Shown here: one piece after another, positions 53,556-61,975 of the stretch
Position numbering within the stretch: position 1 is the stretch's first letter
Layout: each line of letters starts with the position of its first letter
Origin: Caloramator sp.
GTDB taxonomy: Bacteria; Bacillota; Clostridia; Clostridiales; Caloramatoraceae
Direction of reading: 5' to 3'
Length of the DNA: 63,387 bases
Assembly: GCA_026416875.1 (NCBI GenBank)
Contig: JAOAEI010000002.1
Coordinates: 1-63,387 of the forward strand
Notes under the pieces: model-generated
What the model was told of the DNA's origin: nothing
What the model saw: the letters and a program-made list of their open reading frames with translations, nothing else
Database searches by the model: none
Position numbers and translations under genes: made by a program

Positions 53556-54239
53556 ATGGAAATCGCTGAAAATATTAAAGCAGTATTTAGTAAAATCGAT
53601 GAAGCAGCAAATAAAATTGGTAAAAAAAGAGATGAAATCATATTAGTAGCCGTTAGCAAAATGCATCCTGTAGAAAAAATTTTAGAGGCTAAAGAACATG
53701 GATTGATGATTTTTGGAGAAAGTAGAGCACAGGAACTACTACAAAAGTATGAAATGATTCCTGATGTTACATGGCATTTTATAGGCCATTTACAACGAAA
53801 TAAAGTAAAATATATAATAGATAAAGTAGCTCTTATTCAATCTTTAGACAGTATAGAACTTGCTCAAGAAATAGACAAAAGAGCTAAAAAGATAGGGAAA
53901 AAGATGCCGGTTTTAATAGAAATTAATATAGGAAAAGAACTAAGTAAATCAGGGATTTATGAAGAAGAAATTGATGAATTTGTAAAAAAAGTTTCAGAAT
54001 TTGAAAATATTATTTTAAATGGAATAATGACGATTCCACCAGTAACTGATGATAGAAATAAAACGAGGGATTATTTTAAAAGAATGCGATTTTTATATGA
54101 AAGATTAAAACAAATCAATTTACCTAATCACGATATAAAATTCTTGTCAATGGGGATGACAGATGATTTTGATATTGCCATTGAAGAGGGAGCTAATATT
54201 GTTCGAGTTGGAACTGGAATTTTTGGAAGGAGAATGTAG
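53556..54239 (+). CDS. ylmE: YggS family pyridoxal phosphate-binding protein
   Basis: A 227-aa single-domain PLP protein (YggS/YlmE/PLPBP). It binds PLP through the lysine in LVAVSKMHP (about residue 35) and keeps PLP and amino-acid pools in balance; it has no known catalytic activity. It shows HFIGHLQRNK and SMGMTDDFDIAIEEGANIVR, both family motifs. ATG 53556 follows AAGGGGTGA; the ORF reads ten codons upstream without a site. It heads the ylmE-sepF-ylmH-divIVA operon. Confidence 0.95.
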   Translation: MEIAENIKAVFSKIDEAANKIGKKRDEIILVAVSKMHPVEKILEAKEHGLMIFGESRAQELLQKYEMIPDVTWHFIGHLQRNKVKYIIDKVALIQSLDSIELAQEIDKRAKKIGKKMPVLIEINIGKELSKSGIYEEEIDEFVKKVSEFENIILNGIMTIPPVTDDRNKTRDYFKRMRFLYERLKQINLPNHDIKFLSMGMTDDFDIAIEEGANIVRVGTGIFGRRM

Positions 54240-54250
54240 GGAGGGATATT

Positions 54251-54676
54251 ATGTCAAATAAGATATTAAAACCGTTTAATAAAGTTATGGGTGTCTTAGG
54301 ATTGGGAGAAGAAGATGAAGAAGAAATAAAAGAGGAAGAAGATAGGGAAATTGAAGGAATAAACAAAGTAGTTAGCATAAATAGCATTAAAACTATGTTT
54401 CCTAAAGTGTTATTAAAAAGACCTCAAGAATTAGAAGACACCATAGATATAATAGAAGCAATTAAGGAGAAGAAAATAGTTATTTTAAATATGGTTAATT
54501 TAGATCGTGATCTTGCCCAAAGAATGTTAGATATAATCGTTGGTGGATCCTATGCTTTAGGAGGGGACATAGAAGAAATTGCAAAATCTGTATATCTTGT
54601 TGTTCCAGAGTCAGTAGAAATAACAAATGAATTAAGAGAGCATTTTGATAAGGGAACGTTTATTAATTTTGATTAA
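54251..54676 (+). CDS. sepF: cell division protein SepF
   Basis: SepF (141 aa) binds FtsZ and tethers it to the membrane together with or instead of FtsA. The N-terminal membrane-binding helix (about 1-14) is followed by an acidic linker (EEDEEEIKEEEDRE) and the core domain (about 54-138) with FPKVLLKRPQE and MLDIIVGGSYALGGDIEEIA. The neighbours ylmE and ylmH are the standard context. Confidence 0.96.
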   Translation: MSNKILKPFNKVMGVLGLGEEDEEEIKEEEDREIEGINKVVSINSIKTMFPKVLLKRPQELEDTIDIIEAIKEKKIVILNMVNLDRDLAQRMLDIIVGGSYALGGDIEEIAKSVYLVVPESVEITNELREHFDKGTFINFD

Positions 54677-54691
54677 CGGCAGGGTGATGGC

Positions 54692-55447
54692 ATGAATCAA
54701 ATAAATGTTAAAGATTATATTATTGATAAAAATATCTATCTTTCTTTTTTAAACAAGATAGATCAAGCTAAAAAATGGCAAACGGTTTTTACGGATTTTT
54801 TAAATCCAGAAGAACAGGCGGCATTAAAGGAATTATGCTTTGATGAAGGTGTAAAAGCTGTTTTTTTTAATGAGGAAAAATTAGAAAGAACCATAGCTAA
54901 GCTTGGCTTGGATGAGGATATAGATTTCCCTATAGATGTATTAAAGATAGAAGGGAATTTTAAATTTGAACAGTTAGAACATAGGGATTATTTGGGTGCT
55001 GTTTTATCATTAGGCATAAAAAGAGAAAAAATAGGAGATATTAATGTTTTTGATGATGGTGCAGAAGTTTATGTGTTAAAGGAATTAAGCGATTATATTG
55101 TAATGAATTTAACACAAATCAAGCATACAGGTGTAAAAGTAAAGAAAATCCCCTTAGAAGAAGCCCGTGAAAAACAATTAAAATTTAAGGAGCTAAATAT
55201 AAATATTGCCTCATTAAGACTTGATGCAGTTGTAGCGGAATTAATAGGTGTATCAAGAAATAGAGCATCAGAGTTAATAAGAAATGAAAAAGTTAAATTG
55301 AATTTTAAAATAACAAAGGAAGTTGATAAAAAAGTCGAGCAAAATTCACTGCTATCCATAAAAGGTTATGGCAGATATCAACTTGGAGAATGTCTTGGAA
55401 CAACGCGTAATGGTAGATTTATATTTAGTGCAAAGAAAATAATTTAG
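54692..55447 (+). CDS. ylmH: YlmH family RNA-binding protein (S4 domain)
   Basis: A 251-aa YlmH-type protein with a novel N-terminal domain (about 1-170) and a C-terminal S4 RNA-binding domain (about 175-245, beginning LRLDAVVAELIGVSRNRA). Homologues bind ribosomes and are linked to ribosome quality control and division. It starts 15 nt after sepF and ends 11 nt before divIVA. Confidence 0.93.
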   Translation: MNQINVKDYIIDKNIYLSFLNKIDQAKKWQTVFTDFLNPEEQAALKELCFDEGVKAVFFNEEKLERTIAKLGLDEDIDFPIDVLKIEGNFKFEQLEHRDYLGAVLSLGIKREKIGDINVFDDGAEVYVLKELSDYIVMNLTQIKHTGVKVKKIPLEEAREKQLKFKELNINIASLRLDAVVAELIGVSRNRASELIRNEKVKLNFKITKEVDKKVEQNSLLSIKGYGRYQLGECLGTTRNGRFIFSAKKII

Positions 55448-55458
55448 GAGGGTTTGAT

Positions 55459-55935
55459 ATGACAATAACACCTAATGATATTGCTAATAAAGAATTTAAA
55501 AAGGCCTTTAGGGGATATGATGCAGATGAGGTTGATGAATTTTTAGATCAAATAGTTGAGGAGTATGAGAAAATTTATAAAGAAAACTTGAATTTAAAGG
55601 AGAAAATAAGCACATTGAACGAAAAAATCGAACACTATGCAAATATAGAATCAACTTTACAAAATACCCTTGTTTTAGCTCAATCCGCAGCAGAACAGGC
55701 AAAGGAAAACTCAAAGAAAGAGGCTGAAATGATATTAAATAATGCAAAGGAAAAGTCTGAGGAACTTATTAAGGATGCTCAAAATAAAGCAAGTCAAATT
55801 ATTTCCGAAGCTCAACAAAGGGTGTTAGAGATAAATAAAGAATATGAAATGCTAAAACAAGAATTTAATATGTTTAAATCTAGATTCAAAGGACTTTTAC
55901 AGGCACAACTTGAAACAATTGAAAAGTTTGAATGA
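55459..55935 (+). CDS. divIVA: cell division/polarity protein DivIVA
   Basis: A 158-aa coiled-coil protein. It begins with the DivIVA membrane-binding domain (about 1-55: TPNDIANKEFKKAFRGYDAD and VDEFLDQIVEEYEKIY) and continues as a long coiled coil to the end. It marks negatively curved membrane at septa and poles. It is the last gene of the ylm operon. No terminator was seen between it and the ileS promoter. Confidence 0.95.
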   Translation: MTITPNDIANKEFKKAFRGYDADEVDEFLDQIVEEYEKIYKENLNLKEKISTLNEKIEHYANIESTLQNTLVLAQSAAEQAKENSKKEAEMILNNAKEKSEELIKDAQNKASQIISEAQQRVLEINKEYEMLKQEFNMFKSRFKGLLQAQLETIEKFE

Positions 55936-55944
55936 TTAATTATA

Positions 55945-55973
55945 TTGACATCAATTACATAATGTAGTATATT
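55945..55973 (+). promoter_or_regulatory. promoter of the ileS T-box
   Basis: TTGACA (55945-55950), a 17-nt spacer and TATATT (55968-55973): a near-consensus promoter. Confidence 0.85.
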
Positions 55974-55979
55974 TATGAA

Positions 55980-56206
55980 TAAATTTAATAAGCTAATACG
56001 ATGATAGGGACGAGTAGATAGCGTGGGGTTTTACAGAGAGTGGGGGAAGGTGAAAGCCCATAAACTACCGGCTATTGAAAATCACCCTTGAGTAGCAGGC
56101 TGAATATTAGTAAGCTGTGCCGGCATAGCCGTTATCTTAATTAAGTTATAAATTTGGGTGGTACCGCGAGCAGACTTCGCCCCATGGTGAGGTCTGCTTT
56201 TTATTT
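55980..56206 (+). promoter_or_regulatory. T-box riboswitch, isoleucine-specific
   Basis: A classical T-box leader that senses uncharged tRNA-Ile. The AGTAGATAGCG region near 56014, the GAAAATCACC specifier loop with the isoleucine codon ATC at 56081-56083, the T-box core GGGTGGTACCGCG (56156-56168) and the terminator are all visible. The terminator stem pairs AGCAGAC (56169-56175) with GTCTGCT (56192-56198) and is followed by T5. With uncharged tRNA the antiterminator forms and ileS is expressed. Confidence 0.95.
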
Positions 56207-56236
56207 TGGAAAAAATATGCAGAAGGAGGTTTTAGC

Positions 56237-59032
56237 ATGGATTATAGCAAAACGCTTAATTTACCACAAACCGAGTTTGCTATGAGGGCAAATTTACCGC
56301 AAAAAGAACCTAACATATTAAAGGAATGGGAAGATATTGATATTTATAAAAAAGCTCTCCAAAAAAATAAAGGGAAAACACCATTTATTCTTCATGATGG
56401 CCCACCTTATGCTAACGGTGATATACATTTAGGACATACACTAAACAAAATATTAAAAGACATGATTAACAAATATAAGACTATGAGGGGTTTTTATGCA
56501 CCTTATGTTCCTGGATGGGATACTCATGGTCTTCCGATTGAACTTCAAGCATTAAAGAAACTGGGTATAAAGGTCCATGATGTGTCAACCATTGAGTTTA
56601 GAAATATGTGTAGGGATTATGCCCTTGAGCAGGTAGAAAGACAAAAGGAACAATTTAAACGTTTAGGCGTTATAGGAGATTGGGAGAATCCTTATCTCAC
56701 ATTATCACCAGAATTTGAGGCAAAGCAAATAGAAATTTTTGGAGACATGGCCCAGAAGGGATACATCTATAAGGGATTAAAACCTGTTTACTGGTGTCCA
56801 TCCTGTGAAACTGCCCTTGCAGAGGCAGAAATTGAATATGATGATGAAACATCAAATTCAATTTATGTTAAATTTAGATTATTAGATGATAAGGGGCTAT
56901 TTAAGGATCTTGGTGTTAACCTTAATAATATTTATTATGTAATATGGACGACTACAACTTGGACATTGCCTGCTAACCTTGCTATTTGTTTAGGCCCAGA
57001 TTTTGATTATGTTCTTGCTAAATTCGATGAAGAGGTTTATATAGTTGCTAAGGAACTTCTTGAAAATGTTAAAAAGGCTGCAAAACTTGAAGGAGAAGAA
57101 ATTTTAGCGACCTTTAAGGGTTATGAGCTTGACGGGCAGGTATGTCATCATCCCTTCTTTGATAGGGAGTCACTAATAATCGTTGGTGAACATGTTACAT
57201 TAGACTCAGGAACTGGCTGTGTTCATACGGCACCAGGACATGGTGAAGAGGACTTTTATATAGGACAAAAGTATGGCTTAGATGTTTTAAACCCTGTTGA
57301 TGGTAAGGGAAGATTTACTGAGCTTGCAGGAAAATATGCTGGATTGACATATAAGGAAGGTAATAAGGCTATTTTACAGGATTTAAGAGAAAGCAATATG
57401 CTTCTTGCAGAAGAAAAAATAACCCACTCCTATCCACATTGCTGGAGATGTAAAAACCCAATTATATTTAGAGCAACAGAACAGTGGTTTGCTTCAATAG
57501 AAGGCTTCAGAAAGGCAGCAATAGAAGCCATAAAGGAAGTTAAATGGATTCCAGAGTGGGGAGAAGATAGAATTGAAAGCATGGTGGCTGAACGCGGAGA
57601 TTGGTGTATTTCAAGACAAAGAACATGGGGTGTTCCAATTCCGATATTCTATTGTGAAGACTGCGGTAAGGAATTAGTCGATAAAAATATTATTTATCAT
57701 GTTGCAGAGATCTTTAGACAAAAAGGATCAAATGCTTGGTTTGAATTAGAAGCAAAGGATCTTCTACCAGAGGGAACAAAGTGTGGATGTGGTTCAGATA
57801 GATTCAGAAAAGAAACCGATATTATGGACGTTTGGTTTGATTCAGGCTCAAGCCATGTGGGTGTATTAGAGACAAGGGATGAGCTAAGCTGGCCTGCTGA
57901 CCTTTATATAGAAGGAAACGACCAATATAGAGGATGGTTCCAATCCTCACTTTTAACATCGGTTGCTACAAGAGAAAAAGCACCATATAAGATGGTTATA
58001 ACTCACGGTATGGTTGTTGATGGTGAAGGAAGAAAGATGTCAAAATCCTTAGGAAATGGAATTGATCCACTTGATGTTATAAAGGAATATGGTGCAGATG
58101 TATTAAGGCTTTGGGTATCTTCAGCAGATTATAAGAGCGATGTTAGAATGTCAAAGGATATTCTAAAGCAGCTTTCTGAAGTATATAGAAAAATAAGAAA
58201 TACTGCAAGATTCCTTCTTGGAAATCTTTATGATTTTAATCCAGATACAGATATGGTTGCCTATGAAGAAATGAATGAACTTGATAAATGGGCTCTTTTA
58301 AAATTACAACATTTAATTAAGGATGTTACAGATGCCTATGAAAATTATGAGTTCCATATCTTATATCATGATATCCATAATTTCTGTGTTGTTGACATGA
58401 GCAATTTCTATTTAGACATAATTAAAGATAGACTATATACAGAAAGACCTGATTCTAAGGAAAGAAGAGCTGCACAAACCGTTCTATGGACGATATTAGA
58501 TGCTTTAGTAAAGATGATTGCTCCTGTTTTATCCTTCACAGCAGATGAAATATGGAAGTATATGCCAAAAACAAAAAATAATAATTATGAAAGCGTCCAT
58601 CTTGCAGATTGGCCAGAAATTATCGAAAAATATGTTGATAAAGAACTAGAAAATAGATGGGACAATGTTCAAAGAATAAGAGGAGAAGTTTTAAAGGCAT
58701 TAGAAATTGCAAGAGTTAATAAAATAATTGGACATTCATTAAATGCTAAAGTCCAAATATTTGCAGAGGGTGAAACCTATAATTTCTTAAACGAGATAAG
58801 AAATTATTTAGAAACAGTATTTATAGTTTCTAAGGTAGAATTGATTGAAGGACTTGAAAATGCACCTGAAAACGCATACAAAGGAGAAGAAATAAAAGAA
58901 TTGGCTGTTCTTGTTTCTCAAGCAGAAGGAGAAAAATGTGAAAGATGCTGGGTATATAGTGAAACAGTTGGAAAGTCAGAAGAACATCCTACTTTATGTG
59001 CAAGATGTCTAGATGTTGTAAAGAGCCTCTAA
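56237..59032 (+). CDS. ileS: isoleucyl-tRNA synthetase
   Basis: IleRS (931 aa) charges tRNA-Ile. The class I motifs are HLGH in PPYANGDIHLGHTLNK (about residue 58) and KMSKS in GRKMSKSLGN (about 601). The editing domain (about 190-410) has the WTTTTWTLPANLA pattern, and the C-terminal zinc-binding pairs CERC and CARC (about 905-927) are present, as in the bacterial type IleS1. It is under T-box control and ends at a strong terminator. Confidence 0.98.
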   Translation: MDYSKTLNLPQTEFAMRANLPQKEPNILKEWEDIDIYKKALQKNKGKTPFILHDGPPYANGDIHLGHTLNKILKDMINKYKTMRGFYAPYVPGWDTHGLPIELQALKKLGIKVHDVSTIEFRNMCRDYALEQVERQKEQFKRLGVIGDWENPYLTLSPEFEAKQIEIFGDMAQKGYIYKGLKPVYWCPSCETALAEAEIEYDDETSNSIYVKFRLLDDKGLFKDLGVNLNNIYYVIWTTTTWTLPANLAICLGPDFDYVLAKFDEEVYIVAKELLENVKKAAKLEGEEILATFKGYELDGQVCHHPFFDRESLIIVGEHVTLDSGTGCVHTAPGHGEEDFYIGQKYGLDVLNPVDGKGRFTELAGKYAGLTYKEGNKAILQDLRESNMLLAEEKITHSYPHCWRCKNPIIFRATEQWFASIEGFRKAAIEAIKEVKWIPEWGEDRIESMVAERGDWCISRQRTWGVPIPIFYCEDCGKELVDKNIIYHVAEIFRQKGSNAWFELEAKDLLPEGTKCGCGSDRFRKETDIMDVWFDSGSSHVGVLETRDELSWPADLYIEGNDQYRGWFQSSLLTSVATREKAPYKMVITHGMVVDGEGRKMSKSLGNGIDPLDVIKEYGADVLRLWVSSADYKSDVRMSKDILKQLSEVYRKIRNTARFLLGNLYDFNPDTDMVAYEEMNELDKWALLKLQHLIKDVTDAYENYEFHILYHDIHNFCVVDMSNFYLDIIKDRLYTERPDSKERRAAQTVLWTILDALVKMIAPVLSFTADEIWKYMPKTKNNNYESVHLADWPEIIEKYVDKELENRWDNVQRIRGEVLKALEIARVNKIIGHSLNAKVQIFAEGETYNFLNEIRNYLETVFIVSKVELIEGLENAPENAYKGEEIKELAVLVSQAEGEKCERCWVYSETVGKSEEHPTLCARCLDVVKSL

Positions 59033-59035
59033 TAA

Positions 59036-59068
59036 AAAACCCTTAAGGGCTGCCCTTAAGGGTTTTAC
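59036..59068. terminator. bidirectional terminator between ileS and a membrane protein gene
   Basis: A 14-bp perfect stem (59036-59049 with 59053-59066) with a 3-nt loop, between convergent genes. Confidence 0.9.
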
Positions 59069-59343
59069 TTCTTATTATATTTTAAGTCAAGAAAAATAGA
59101 AAATAGTATATTTGTTAGGGCTGCAATAAAGAACATAGTTGCTAGGATAAATCTTGCTAGGTCTTCAAATCCTATTGTGGCTTTTTTACCTAAGTATAAG
59201 TTGTAAAGAGCACCTATGAAAAATAAAATCCCTAAAACATATTTTAATAATTTAACCTTTGAATATTTAAATAAAACATATGTAAGAATAGCAGATAATA
59301 AAGAGACAGTAACAATGACTGTAAAAAAACGTCCTAAGGCCAT
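59065..59343 (-). CDS. small membrane protein of unknown function
   Basis: A 92-aa protein with three predicted helices (about 5-25, 31-50 and 62-85) and a short basic C-terminus. I do not recognise a family. The ATG follows a GGAAGG-type site on the minus strand. It stands alone between ileS and the aromatic operon, and shares the upstream region with aroB. Codon use is normal, and the convergent terminator argues for a real gene. Confidence 0.65.
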   Translation of the reverse strand: MALGRFFTVIVTVSLLSAILTYVLFKYSKVKLLKYVLGILFFIGALYNLYLGKKATIGFEDLARFILATMFFIAALTNILFSIFLDLKYNKK

Positions 59344-59393
59344 TTTAACACCTTCCTTAATATATATTTCTTTTCATAAAAAGATACAATTGT

Positions 59394-59399
59394 TATAAT
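59394..59399 (+). promoter_or_regulatory. putative -10 of the aro operon
   Basis: TATAAT lies 32 nt before aroB; a poor -35 (TTTTCA, 59371-59376) is 17 nt upstream. No T-box or tryptophan-type leader was seen. Confidence 0.4.
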
Positions 59400-59430
59400 A
59401 TTTTTAAAGAAATGTTTAGAGGGGGACGTT

Positions 59431-60495
59431 ATGAAGGAAGTTAAAGTAAAGGTCCTAAAACCTTATAATATTTATATAGCCCATGATTTTAATTTATTTA
59501 AAGGATTACTGGAGAGATATAAATGCCATTCATTATTTATTGTAACCGATGATACGGTTTATAATCTCTATAAAAATTATATTAATCAAATTCCTAATAT
59601 AATTGGGGTTACATCAATTAAACCAGGAGAAGGTAGTAAAAATATAAACACAGTTCTAGAGATATACAATTCGCTAATTAAAAGCAATGCTAATAAAAAG
59701 ACAACTATGGTAGCTATGGGTGGAGGAGTGGTTGGTGATCTTGCAGCTTTTGCTGCCTCAACCTTTATGAGGGGAATCAGAATAGTCCATGTTCCTACTA
59801 CACTTATGGCACAATGCGATAGTAGTATAGGTGGAAAAACAGGATTTGATTATAATGGGATAAAAAATATTATAGGGACATTTTATCAACCAGAATTTGT
59901 ATTTTGTGATGTAAATTTCTTAAAAACGTTGGATAAAAGGCAATTTTTAAATGGAATTGCTGAAGTTATAAAATATTCTATTGTATGTGATGATGGTCTT
60001 TGGAATTATTTGATGCAAAATAAAAGGGGATTACTTGAGAGGGAATCTGACAAACTTATACATGTAGTCCACCAATGTTCTAAAATAAAAGCTAAAATAG
60101 TAGAAGAAGATGAGTTTGATAATGATAAAAGACAGATACTAAATTTTGGGCATACAATAGGCCATGCAATTGAAAGTTATTTTAATTTTGAAATTTTACA
60201 TGGAGAGGCAATATCAATTGGTATGGTGGTTGAATCTTATATATCATATCAGTTAGGGTATATAGATATCTCTGATTATAAAACGATTGTTGAGCTTATA
60301 AAGAATTTCGGATTACCTATAAAAATAAAAGTAGATGATGTTGAAAAATTGATGGAATACATAAAAAAGGATAAGAAAAAAATAAATGAAAATATAAAAT
60401 TTGCTTTGCCATACAATATAGGAAATGCTATAATTACAGGGGATTTAAAAGAAAACTTTGTAAAAAATGCTATAAAATATTGCATAGGAGGTTAG
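59431..60495 (+). CDS. aroB: 3-dehydroquinate synthase
   Basis: AroB (354 aa) makes 3-dehydroquinate from DAHP, the second step of the shikimate pathway. The NAD-binding GGGVVGDLAAFAAS (about residue 97), the active-site stretch PTTLMAQCDSSIGGKTGFD (about 120-138) and the metal histidines in LNFGHTIGHAIE (about 236) and LHGEA are intact. It is first in an operon with aroF and aroA. Confidence 0.97.
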   Translation: MKEVKVKVLKPYNIYIAHDFNLFKGLLERYKCHSLFIVTDDTVYNLYKNYINQIPNIIGVTSIKPGEGSKNINTVLEIYNSLIKSNANKKTTMVAMGGGVVGDLAAFAASTFMRGIRIVHVPTTLMAQCDSSIGGKTGFDYNGIKNIIGTFYQPEFVFCDVNFLKTLDKRQFLNGIAEVIKYSIVCDDGLWNYLMQNKRGLLERESDKLIHVVHQCSKIKAKIVEEDEFDNDKRQILNFGHTIGHAIESYFNFEILHGEAISIGMVVESYISYQLGYIDISDYKTIVELIKNFGLPIKIKVDDVEKLMEYIKKDKKKINENIKFALPYNIGNAIITGDLKENFVKNAIKYCIGG

Positions 60496-60499
60496 GTAG

Positions 60500-61189
60500 A
60501 TGATTGGAATAATCGGAGCAATGGAAGAAGAAATATTAAAACTTAAAGAAATGATGAAGGTGGATAGAATAGAAAAAAAGGCTAACATGGAGTTTTATAA
60601 AGGGATTTTATTTGATAAAGATGTTGTAGTAGTAAGAAGTGGAATAGGAAAGGTTAATGCTGCAATTTGCTCACAGATACTTATAGACGATTTTAATGTT
60701 GATATAGTAATAAACACAGGAGTGGCAGGTAGAGTTAATGAAAAATTAAATCCAGGTGATGTTGTTATATCAAAGGACTTAGTTCAACATGATGTTGATG
60801 GAACATGTATTGACTATAAGCCTGGACAAATACCAAGAATGGATGATTACATATTTAAGGCAGATGAAAAATTGATTAACTTAGCTTTAGAATCAACAAA
60901 GGACATTGAACATTTCAAGGTTCATATAGGAAGGATTGCAACAGGAGATCAAGTAATTGCGGATTCTAAAAAGCTTATATGGCTTAAAGAAACCTTCGAT
61001 GCGTTAGCCGTTGAAATGGAAGGGGCAGCTATCGCTCACGCCTGCTACGTAAACAACATCCCCTTTGTAGTGATAAGATCTATTTCAGATTTTGCAGATG
61101 AAAACCATGTTGCAGATTATGAAAAGTATATTAATATAGCAATAGAAAATTCCATTTCTATTTTAACAAATATGTTAAAGAAGCTGTAG
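60500..61189 (+). CDS. mtnN: 5'-methylthioadenosine/S-adenosylhomocysteine nucleosidase
   Basis: MtnN/Pfs (229 aa) cleaves adenine from methylthioadenosine, S-adenosylhomocysteine and 5'-deoxyadenosine. The catalytic glutamate is near the start (GAMEEEI, about 7-12), INTGVAG is at about 77, and the C-terminal VEMEGAAIAHAC and VIRSISDFAD (with the catalytic Asp) are complete. It lies between aroB and aroF with 4- and 8-nt gaps, an unusual place for it. Confidence 0.95.
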   Translation: MIGIIGAMEEEILKLKEMMKVDRIEKKANMEFYKGILFDKDVVVVRSGIGKVNAAICSQILIDDFNVDIVINTGVAGRVNEKLNPGDVVISKDLVQHDVDGTCIDYKPGQIPRMDDYIFKADEKLINLALESTKDIEHFKVHIGRIATGDQVIADSKKLIWLKETFDALAVEMEGAAIAHACYVNNIPFVVIRSISDFADENHVADYEKYINIAIENSISILTNMLKKL

Positions 61190-61197
61190 GTGATACT

Positions 61198-61971
61198 ATG
61201 GTCAACAAAATAAAGCAAGGTCCTAAGATTAATATAAAACAACCTTTAATAATTGCCGGACCCTGCAGTGTTGAAAATTATGATGTGATGGAAAAAACGG
61301 TTAAATTTTTAAAGGATTTGGGGATTGAATATATAAGGGGTGGTGCCTTTAAACCAAGAACATCTCCCTATAGTTTTCAAGGCTTAGGAATGGAAGGAAT
61401 AGAAATACTTGAAGATATGAAGAAAAAATATGGGGTTAGAATAGTTTCTGAAATATTGGATATTAGGGATCTCGATGAAATGATGGATTCAATTGACATA
61501 ATACAAGTTGGTTCAAGAAATATGTATAATTATCCTTTATTAAAGGAATTAGGGAGGATAAAAAAACCTATCCTTCTTAAAAGGGGTATATCGGCAACTA
61601 TAGAAGAATGGCTTAATGCAGCAGAATATATAGCTCTTGAAGGAAATACCGATATAATTCTATGTGAAAGAGGTATAAGAACTTTTGAAAACTATACTAG
61701 AAACACCTTAGACTTAAATTGTGTTCCTGTAGTGAAACAAAGGACTAACTTGGCAATAATAGTAGATCCAAGCCATGGAACAGGAAGGAGAGAATTGGTA
61801 AAGCCTTTAAGCCTTGCAGCAATTGCAGCTGGAGCTGATGGGTTATTAATAGAGGTTCATCCTGATCCTGACAAGGCTTTGTCAGATGGATTTCAGTCAT
61901 TAAATTTTGAAGAATTTAAAGATACATATAACAGTGTATTAGCTACATATCACTGTGTAAACATGAGGTGA
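61198..61971 (+). CDS. aroF: DAHP synthase (type I-beta)
   Basis: A 257-aa 3-deoxy-7-phosphoheptulonate synthase that joins PEP and erythrose 4-phosphate, the first step of the shikimate pathway. The family motifs AGPCSVEN (about 21-28), GGAFKPRTSPYSFQG (about 45-60), LKRGI and DPSHGTGRRELV are intact. It has neither an N-terminal ACT-like domain nor a chorismate mutase domain, so it should lack that form of feedback control, unlike the longer I-beta enzymes (about 340 aa). Confidence 0.95.
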   Translation: MVNKIKQGPKINIKQPLIIAGPCSVENYDVMEKTVKFLKDLGIEYIRGGAFKPRTSPYSFQGLGMEGIEILEDMKKKYGVRIVSEILDIRDLDEMMDSIDIIQVGSRNMYNYPLLKELGRIKKPILLKRGISATIEEWLNAAEYIALEGNTDIILCERGIRTFENYTRNTLDLNCVPVVKQRTNLAIIVDPSHGTGRRELVKPLSLAAIAAGADGLLIEVHPDPDKALSDGFQSLNFEEFKDTYNSVLATYHCVNMR

Positions 61972-61975
61972 TGGG

